Under the pieces are notes generated by a model. It made no database searches and was not told where the DNA came from. It was given only the letters and a program-made list of their open reading frames with translations. From the NCBI RefSeq assembly GCF_000877395.1, contig NZ_JYFE01000060.1:310001-374000 (forward strand): a stretch of 64,000 bases of DNA, given 5' to 3'. Source of the stretch: Jannaschia aquimarina. GTDB taxonomy: Bacteria; Pseudomonadota; Alphaproteobacteria; Rhodobacterales; Rhodobacteraceae. Of the stretch, positions 58,748 through 64,000 are shown in pieces (position 1 is the stretch's first letter; the number at the start of each line of letters is the position of its first letter). Both the position numbers and the translations under genes were made by a program.

Positions 58748-59868
58748 ATTCGGTCGAGCGGATCGTTTTCACGGGCGACTTCCTGCGCCCCTCGATTGCA
58801 GGCTTGCTGCCCACGCAGCACGAGAACATCCTATGGCTCCGGAAGGCGGTGGGCGTCCCGGTCGAGATGGCGACGGGTCTGCCCCAGGAGATCCTTCATT
58901 GGGACCATCGCTGGCAGAACGGGTCCCGCGTCGACGCGACGACGATCTCTGCGGTCTACCAGATGATGGGGATCCGCCGGGGCATCCATGACTGGCCCCG
59001 CCTGTTCGATGCCGAGACGCTGCCCCCGATGCTGGAGGACCTGCTCGACCGCTGGTTCTTGAAATCGTTCGTCATCGGCTTCGAATTGCCCCGCTGGCTG
59101 GTGAGCTTTCTCTCCCGGCGAGATGTCCCGTTCGTCGATGTCTCTCTGTCGCCCATCCGCTTCATGGACGATCTGCTCTTCGAGGTCAGCGCATCGCATG
59201 AAGCCGGGACCGCAGCGATCCGAAGCCATGGCGTGCCGGAGGACTTGATCCGACTTCAGGCAGGCGTTCTTGCATCGAATGTGGCGAAATCGTTCCCGTC
59301 GCCTCCCCGTCCGAACACGTTGCTGATCCTGCTGCAGACCCGATACGACAAGGTCCTGATCCGGGATGGCCGCTTCGTCTCTCTGCTCGATCGGTTGGAC
59401 GAGTTGGAGCGCGTGGCAGCCGAGTACGACAACGTCCTGATCAAGGCGCACCCGCTGGAGACCCAGGAGGAGGTCATCGACGCGATCTCGGCACGCCTCG
59501 ACGGGGTCCGACACACGACCGAGAACTTCTACCGCTTGGTAAGCCATGACGGCCTACGGGGCGTCGCGGCCCTCTCATCGAGCGGTGTCCACGAGGCGAG
59601 CTGGTTCGGAAAGAGAGGCCACTACCTCATCGAGGGGTTCACGCGCGACACGTTCACCGTGGGTCAGGAAGGCTTCGATGTCGGGGACGCGATCCTGATG
59701 CCGGATTTCTGGCGGGACGTCCTCGGCTCCATGGGCTTGCCCGTCACCGAAAAGGACGGGTTGAGGCTTCCGTCGAAGCCGAACCGATTCAGACAGCAAT
59801 TGCGCAGCGCCTGGGGCTTCAACGAGGTCGATACCGACATCCCGGCGTCATGGGCCAGAACCGAGTGA
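58744..59868 (+). CDS. Predicted polysaccharide-synthesis protein, GT-B-like
   Basis: ATG 58744 overlaps the previous TGA. The 374-residue protein has LLILLQTRYDKVLIRDGRF, NVLIKAHPLETQEEVID and LSSSGVHEASWFGKRGHYL. The KAHP and SS-x-x-x-EA-x-x-x-GK pattern is shared with capsule-synthesis and CDP-glycerol-type GT-B transferases. I cannot assign a family with confidence. It closes the first part of the cluster; 160 bp of non-coding DNA follow before gmd. Confidence 0.65.
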   Translation: MNSVERIVFTGDFLRPSIAGLLPTQHENILWLRKAVGVPVEMATGLPQEILHWDHRWQNGSRVDATTISAVYQMMGIRRGIHDWPRLFDAETLPPMLEDLLDRWFLKSFVIGFELPRWLVSFLSRRDVPFVDVSLSPIRFMDDLLFEVSASHEAGTAAIRSHGVPEDLIRLQAGVLASNVAKSFPSPPRPNTLLILLQTRYDKVLIRDGRFVSLLDRLDELERVAAEYDNVLIKAHPLETQEEVIDAISARLDGVRHTTENFYRLVSHDGLRGVAALSSSGVHEASWFGKRGHYLIEGFTRDTFTVGQEGFDVGDAILMPDFWRDVLGSMGLPVTEKDGLRLPSKPNRFRQQLRSAWGFNEVDTDIPASWARTE

Positions 59869-60028
59869 CGAGGGCGGATGCGGGTGTGTCGGCTCCGCCG
59901 ATCCGTTAGACACGCGGAAACACCCACGACCGTCCGCGCGATGGCGCCGTTGCGTGACGACAGGCGTTGCGTTTCGGGCAGTCGAAATCTAGTGACGCAC
60001 GCACTTCCAGGCAGGACATATCATTCAG

Positions 60029-61042
60029 ATGACGACGGCATTCATTACGGGCATCACGGGGCAAGACGGCTCGTATCTGGCGAAGCTGCTGCTCGAAAAA
60101 GGCTACGAGGTCCACGGTGGCGTGCGCCGGATTTCCCAGCCGGAGACGGTGAGGCTCCAACAATTGGGCATTCTGGATCAGGTGCATCTGCACGAATTCG
60201 ATCTGGCCGAGCAGAACAGCATCTTCCGGATGATCCGGAAGGTCGAAATGGACGAATTCTACAATCTCGCTGCCCAGAGCTTCGTCGGCGCATCGTGGGA
60301 ACTGCCTGTCTACACCGCCGAGGTGGATGCGATGTCCGTCGTTCGCATTCTGGATACTCTCCGCTCGGTTCGGCCCGAGACGCGGTTCTACCAGGCATCC
60401 ACCTCCGAAATGTTCGGCCTGGTCCAGGAAGTGCCGCAGAACGAGAAGACGCCGCTGTACCCGCGTTCGCCTTACGGCGTGGCCAAGGTCTATGGTCACT
60501 ACATCACGATGAACTACCGCGAGAGCTTCGGAATGCATGCCTCGTCAGGGATCCTTTTCAACCATGAGAGTCCTCTGCGCGGGAAGGAATTCGTCACCCG
60601 TAAGATCACACTTGGCCTGGCCGCTCTGGCACGGGGCGGCAATGACGCGGTGGAGCTGGGCAACATGGATGCCCGTCGCGACTGGGGCTTTGCCGGCGAC
60701 TATGTCGAGGGCATGTGGCGGATGCTGCAGCAGCCGACCGCTGACGACTACGTCTTGGCGACGGGCGTGACATCGACGATCCGCGAGTTCTTCACCTACG
60801 CCGCCGAGGCGCTTGGGATGGATCTCGAATGGACGGGTGAGGCCGAGAACGAGACGGCGACCGATCGTGTTTCGGGGAAACTGGTGATGAAGGTGAACCC
60901 GAAATTCTACCGCCCCGCCGAGGTCGATCTTCTGATCGGCGATGCCACCAAGGCTCGCGAGACCTTGGGTTGGCAGCCGAGCGTTGACGTCAAGGGCCTT
61001 GCCGAGATGATGGCCCGGTTGGATTACGACGCAATCGCCTGA
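60029..61042 (+). CDS. gmd: GDP-mannose 4,6-dehydratase-like enzyme
   Basis: The 337-residue extended SDR has the Gmd start AFITGITGQDGSYLAKLLLE, the catalytic STSEMFGLVQE and SPYGVAKVYGHYI, and the GDP-mannose-type FNHESPLRGKEFVTRKIT. It would convert GDP-mannose to GDP-4-keto-6-deoxymannose, the precursor of fucose, rhamnose or perosamine-type sugars. No partner reductase or aminotransferase is in the window. It supplies the glycan cluster around it. Confidence 0.92.
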   Translation: MTTAFITGITGQDGSYLAKLLLEKGYEVHGGVRRISQPETVRLQQLGILDQVHLHEFDLAEQNSIFRMIRKVEMDEFYNLAAQSFVGASWELPVYTAEVDAMSVVRILDTLRSVRPETRFYQASTSEMFGLVQEVPQNEKTPLYPRSPYGVAKVYGHYITMNYRESFGMHASSGILFNHESPLRGKEFVTRKITLGLAALARGGNDAVELGNMDARRDWGFAGDYVEGMWRMLQQPTADDYVLATGVTSTIREFFTYAAEALGMDLEWTGEAENETATDRVSGKLVMKVNPKFYRPAEVDLLIGDATKARETLGWQPSVDVKGLAEMMARLDYDAIA

Positions 61043-61069
61043 CGGGTACGGCCAGCTGAGGATCGCGAC

Positions 61070-63628
61070 GTGAGCCAGAAAGACCGAGTGAAGGCCTTCT
61101 TGAGCCATCCGCGCCTGGCTCCGGTCCGAAAGGCCGCGGGCGCCGTAGCGCGACGTCAGAGGCAGGGGCCCTATCTCGGCTTCCTCGACGGGCTGACACA
61201 GGACGGTCAGCTCCGCGGCTGGGTGGTCGATCGGCGGACGATGAAGGGCCGGGTTCCCGTGGCGCTCCATATCGGCGGCGAGATGGTCGAGGCCGGGTAT
61301 GCCAACCACATCCGCGAGGACGTGCGGGCTGCGACAGGTGGCGAGGTCGAATGCGGGTTCTTCTTTCCGCTGACCGATGCCCATTGGGCCAAGATCGCCC
61401 AGGCCGACGGCCTGATCTCGGTCCGCACGCACGAGGAAGCGTCCCGCGAGATCGGGTCGCTCCGCCTTTCCGTGGACGGAACGGACCCGAAGCTGGCCAA
61501 GGATGTCGGTCAGGCATTCCGCTATGCGATGGGTGCGGATTGGGATCTTCTCTGCGAGAAAATGGACGAGGTTCCCGAACCGGAGGGCCCTCTGCCTCCG
61601 ATCCGGCAACCTGCCTTCGAGCGCCATGGCCGGATGTTCGATACGGATCGGGTGATCCCGGAAATCCCGCTCAGCGGCCACCCCGCCTATCTCGATTACG
61701 TCCGGTACAGATACCGCATGGACGAGAGCTATCAGGTCGAACCCGATCTCGAGTCCAGCGAACGATATCTCTACTGGTACCTGACCGCCTACAGGTCGCA
61801 GGAATCCCGTCGCGTTCCACTTAGCCGGGACCTTATCGAGCACCTGAACGAACCGATGGTCATGGGCAGTCAGAGCTTCACGATCAGTCGCATCATGTGG
61901 TGGCGGCTGACGGGTCGCCCCGATCTGATGGCCAACGCCAACCTCAATGATCGCGACGGGTATCTGAAGGTGCTGTTCTGGTGGGCCCACCAGGATGCGC
62001 CGCATCTCGGCTACGAGGACTGCCTCGTGCCGGACCGCTTTGCCGATCTTCTGCGCGGCGTGCACCCCTCACGAAGGTTGGATGCATATCCTCTCAGCTA
62101 CTTCAGCGAGTGCTACTTCGCGGATACGCCGAAGCTGCACTTCCTGCGGCCCGGGACGCCGGACGGGCGCAAGGGCCTGGCTCTGGCGATGCTGTTGGCA
62201 GCGGTCCAGCGGCCGGACCTCCTGCGGTACATGCCTCGCAGGACGATCGACCAGTTGCTGAAGCCCGGCGAAGACGCACGCTCGGCATTCGAGCATTTCC
62301 TGACGGATATCGCAGGAAACGGATCCGAGCCGAGCCCGGTTCAGATGAGTCGGGACCGCTATGCTTCGATCCTCCAGACCCGCTTCTTCGATCTCGACAG
62401 CTACTCGTTCATGACGCGTGATCGGAACGGGAATAGGTTCGAGGCAGCAGCTTTGCCACCACCCAACGAGGACAGGCCGACGGTCGACGTCCAGCTTATC
62501 GGTCCGTTGGCGAAAGCGTCCGGCCTGGGTCAGGCGACCCGGCTTTCCGCCGACATCCTGCGGGCCACCGGCCTCGACGTGCGGGGCGTCGACTTCGACC
62601 TCGACAACCCCGCACCCGAAGGATTCAGCAGTGATTTCCTGGTCGAGGAGTACGGGCCCGCGGAAATCAACATCATTCATCTGAACGCCGAATCCATACC
62701 GCTCGCTTTCGCGTATCAGCCAGACGTCTTCTCGGGCGCCTACAATATCGGTTACTTCTTCTGGGAACTCGATACGCCCGCCTACTGCCATTACCTAGGG
62801 ATGGAGATGCTGGACGAAATCTGGGTTTCGACCCAATACGGCGTCCAGATCTACAGGCCGGACGCCGCCGGCAAACCTGTGATCAATGTCGGTATGTGCT
62901 ACGAGGATACGCCTGGCATAGAGCGCGAAGATGCCCGCGCCTATGTCGAGCGCCGGTTCCGGTTCGACGAAAGTCATTTCGTCGTTCTCGTGGCTTTCGA
63001 CAGCTTTTCCTTCGTTCAGAGGAAGAACCCGGTCAACGCTCTGCTTGCCTTCCAGAAGGCATTCGCCGACGTCCCCGAGGCCCGGCTCGTGGTCAAGACG
63101 CAGAACCGCGACAGCGTCTTCGATCCGGTGCAGGTCGCTTTGTGGGACAGGGTCGAGACGATCATCCAGGGCGACCCGCGGATCGTCGTCATAAACGAGA
63201 CGCTGACCTACCGGGACCTGCTTCGCCTCAAGGCCGGATCCGATATTTACCTCTCACTCCACAAGTCCGAGGGATGGGGCTTCGGAATGATCGAGGCCAT
63301 GAACCTGAACGTCCCCGTGGTCTGCACCGGGTATTCCGGAAACATGGACTTCTGCACGCCGGAAACCTCTTGGCTTGTGGACTACGAGCAAGTCCCCTTG
63401 CGCCATGGGGACTACATCTTCGTGCGCCCGGGATCCGAATGGGCGGAGCCCTCGGTCGATAGCGCAGCCCAGCAGTTGCGGGCCGCCTACGATGATCCCG
63501 CCGAGCGTCTCGCCCGTACTGATTCCGCAAAGGCGTTCATCAAGGAGAACTTCTCGGTGGATGCCATCGCACGACGCTACGGAGACAGGCTGCGGGAGAT
63601 TCTCGGCCAGCGCGCGGGGCGTTCATGA
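61070..63628 (+). CDS. Multidomain GT4-family glycosyltransferase
   Basis: GTG 61070 follows GAGGA and begins an 852-residue protein. Residues 34-125 form a beta-sandwich accessory domain (GFLDGLTQDGQLRGWVVD, ALHIGGEMVE). Residues 190-440 are a helical region with many aromatic residues (YLYWYLTAYRSQE, RIMWWRLTGRPDLM) that I do not recognise. A GT-B transferase occupies about 465-848, with YNIGYFFWELDT, KTQNRD and the donor-binding SEGWGFGMIEAMNL. It probably adds sugars to a surface glycan. Its stop overlaps the following sulfotransferase-like gene. Confidence 0.85.
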   Translation: MSQKDRVKAFLSHPRLAPVRKAAGAVARRQRQGPYLGFLDGLTQDGQLRGWVVDRRTMKGRVPVALHIGGEMVEAGYANHIREDVRAATGGEVECGFFFPLTDAHWAKIAQADGLISVRTHEEASREIGSLRLSVDGTDPKLAKDVGQAFRYAMGADWDLLCEKMDEVPEPEGPLPPIRQPAFERHGRMFDTDRVIPEIPLSGHPAYLDYVRYRYRMDESYQVEPDLESSERYLYWYLTAYRSQESRRVPLSRDLIEHLNEPMVMGSQSFTISRIMWWRLTGRPDLMANANLNDRDGYLKVLFWWAHQDAPHLGYEDCLVPDRFADLLRGVHPSRRLDAYPLSYFSECYFADTPKLHFLRPGTPDGRKGLALAMLLAAVQRPDLLRYMPRRTIDQLLKPGEDARSAFEHFLTDIAGNGSEPSPVQMSRDRYASILQTRFFDLDSYSFMTRDRNGNRFEAAALPPPNEDRPTVDVQLIGPLAKASGLGQATRLSADILRATGLDVRGVDFDLDNPAPEGFSSDFLVEEYGPAEINIIHLNAESIPLAFAYQPDVFSGAYNIGYFFWELDTPAYCHYLGMEMLDEIWVSTQYGVQIYRPDAAGKPVINVGMCYEDTPGIEREDARAYVERRFRFDESHFVVLVAFDSFSFVQRKNPVNALLAFQKAFADVPEARLVVKTQNRDSVFDPVQVALWDRVETIIQGDPRIVVINETLTYRDLLRLKAGSDIYLSLHKSEGWGFGMIEAMNLNVPVVCTGYSGNMDFCTPETSWLVDYEQVPLRHGDYIFVRPGSEWAEPSVDSAAQQLRAAYDDPAERLARTDSAKAFIKENFSVDAIARRYGDRLREILGQRAGRS

Positions 63629-64000
63629 AGAAAGGTGCCGGAGGGCGGAAGTGGATGCAGGCGAAAGCCGAGCGCCGAGATATCCGCATGGCGTACCGTA
63701 TGATCCTTGGACGAAACCCGAATGAGCAAGAGTTCGAGAGATTGCTCGAGAAAGGTCTGTCTGTCTGGGAGCTGCGATCTCAAATCCTGAATTCGCAGGA
63801 GTTCGGGCAGGCCCCGAATGCCACCGTCGCCGCGTCACGGATGAAGGCATCTTTCGGGCGTCAAAAGCCGCGACTTCGCGACATGAGTGAACGACGGGTC
63901 ATTTATCTGCACATCCCGAAGTGCGGCGGCACGACGATGCATGGATTGCTTACGCAATGGTACGGAAAGGAGAACGTTCACAGTGAACGTTTCAACCGGC
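63625..64000 (+). CDS. Sulfotransferase-family protein with DUF4214-like N-terminus (partial)
   Basis: ATG 63625 overlaps the preceding stop (ATGA), and the frame runs off the right edge after 125 codons. Residues about 21-60 read AYRMILGRNPNEQEF ... ILNSQEF, close to the DUF4214 repeat found in the large secreted protein nearby. Then VIYLHIPKCGGTTMHGLL near 92-109 is the PAPS-binding loop of carbohydrate sulfotransferases. It would sulfate a glycan; the acceptor is unknown. Confidence 0.82.
   Translation, partial: MKKGAGGRKWMQAKAERRDIRMAYRMILGRNPNEQEFERLLEKGLSVWELRSQILNSQEFGQAPNATVAASRMKASFGRQKPRLRDMSERRVIYLHIPKCGGTTMHGLLTQWYGKENVHSERFNR

Noticed and set aside
60054-60398. Minus-strand frames inside gmd
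   Set aside because: Shadows of a well-supported dehydratase gene.

Overview
The window is GC-rich, densely packed chromosomal DNA from an alphaproteobacterium, most probably of the Rhodobacterales. The case rests on a CcrM-type cell-cycle methyltransferase, the rnd-lptC-lptA-lptB-hpf-ptsN block, a long-form HPF, gltD and gltB separated by GFA-family genes, two L,D-transpeptidase-fold genes, and the habit of overlapping stop and start codons (ATGA, GTGA, TTGA). No IS element, prophage, CRISPR array or rRNA was seen. One tRNA, tRNA-Leu(CAG), is present.

Layout. 1-4.1 kb: end of a peptide ABC transporter operon and malic enzyme maeB. 4.2-5.3 kb: a phosphoribosyltransferase-like fusion behind an AT-rich promoter. 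5.3-9.6 kb (minus strand): dnaK, dnaJ and an exported serine hydrolase, divergent from alkB. 10.2-18.7 kb: a polysaccharide locus, with an ABC-2 export permease and SH3 protein on one strand and cysQ, galU, two duplicated glycosyltransferases, a GT14-like enzyme and a sulfotransferase-like protein on the other. 18.8-22.7 kb (minus strand): tRNA-Leu, rnd, lptC, lptA, lptB, hpf and ptsN. 22.8-28 kb: NDUFA9-like reductase, MATE exporter, cardiolipin synthase, EEP-family hydrolase and uppP. 28.2-36.1 kb: gltD, GFA, alpha/beta hydrolase, GFA, gltB. 36.3-41.9 kb: mtgA, a GST, queG, an SDR, two YkuD proteins and a CAP lipoprotein. 42-46.2 kb: a 60-residue secreted peptide, ccrM, rnhB, small secreted proteins and a membrane-tethered winged-helix protein. 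46.5-48.9 kb: DEAD-box helicase and a nucleotide-sugar epimerase. 48.9-52.8 kb (minus strand): a four-gene polyamine-type cassette. 53.4-64 kb: a 1113-residue RTX/VCBS/DUF4214 surface protein divergent from a glycan-building cluster that runs off the end in a sulfotransferase.

How the genes work together. Much of the window serves the envelope: Lpt transport, UppP, MtgA, L,D-transpeptidase-fold proteins, cardiolipin, and two surface-glycan loci each containing a sulfotransferase-like gene. CysQ, which clears the PAP by-product of PAPS-dependent sulfation, sits upstream of galU and the first locus. The strongest candidate for an undescribed system is the cassette at 48872-52803: SpeD, a rhomboid protease fused to a GNAT domain, a membrane-anchored EF-hand-like protein, and a polytopic aminopropyltransferase. 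It lies behind a perfect 10-bp inverted repeat. A second candidate is the membrane-anchored OmpR-like winged-helix protein at 45159-45860.
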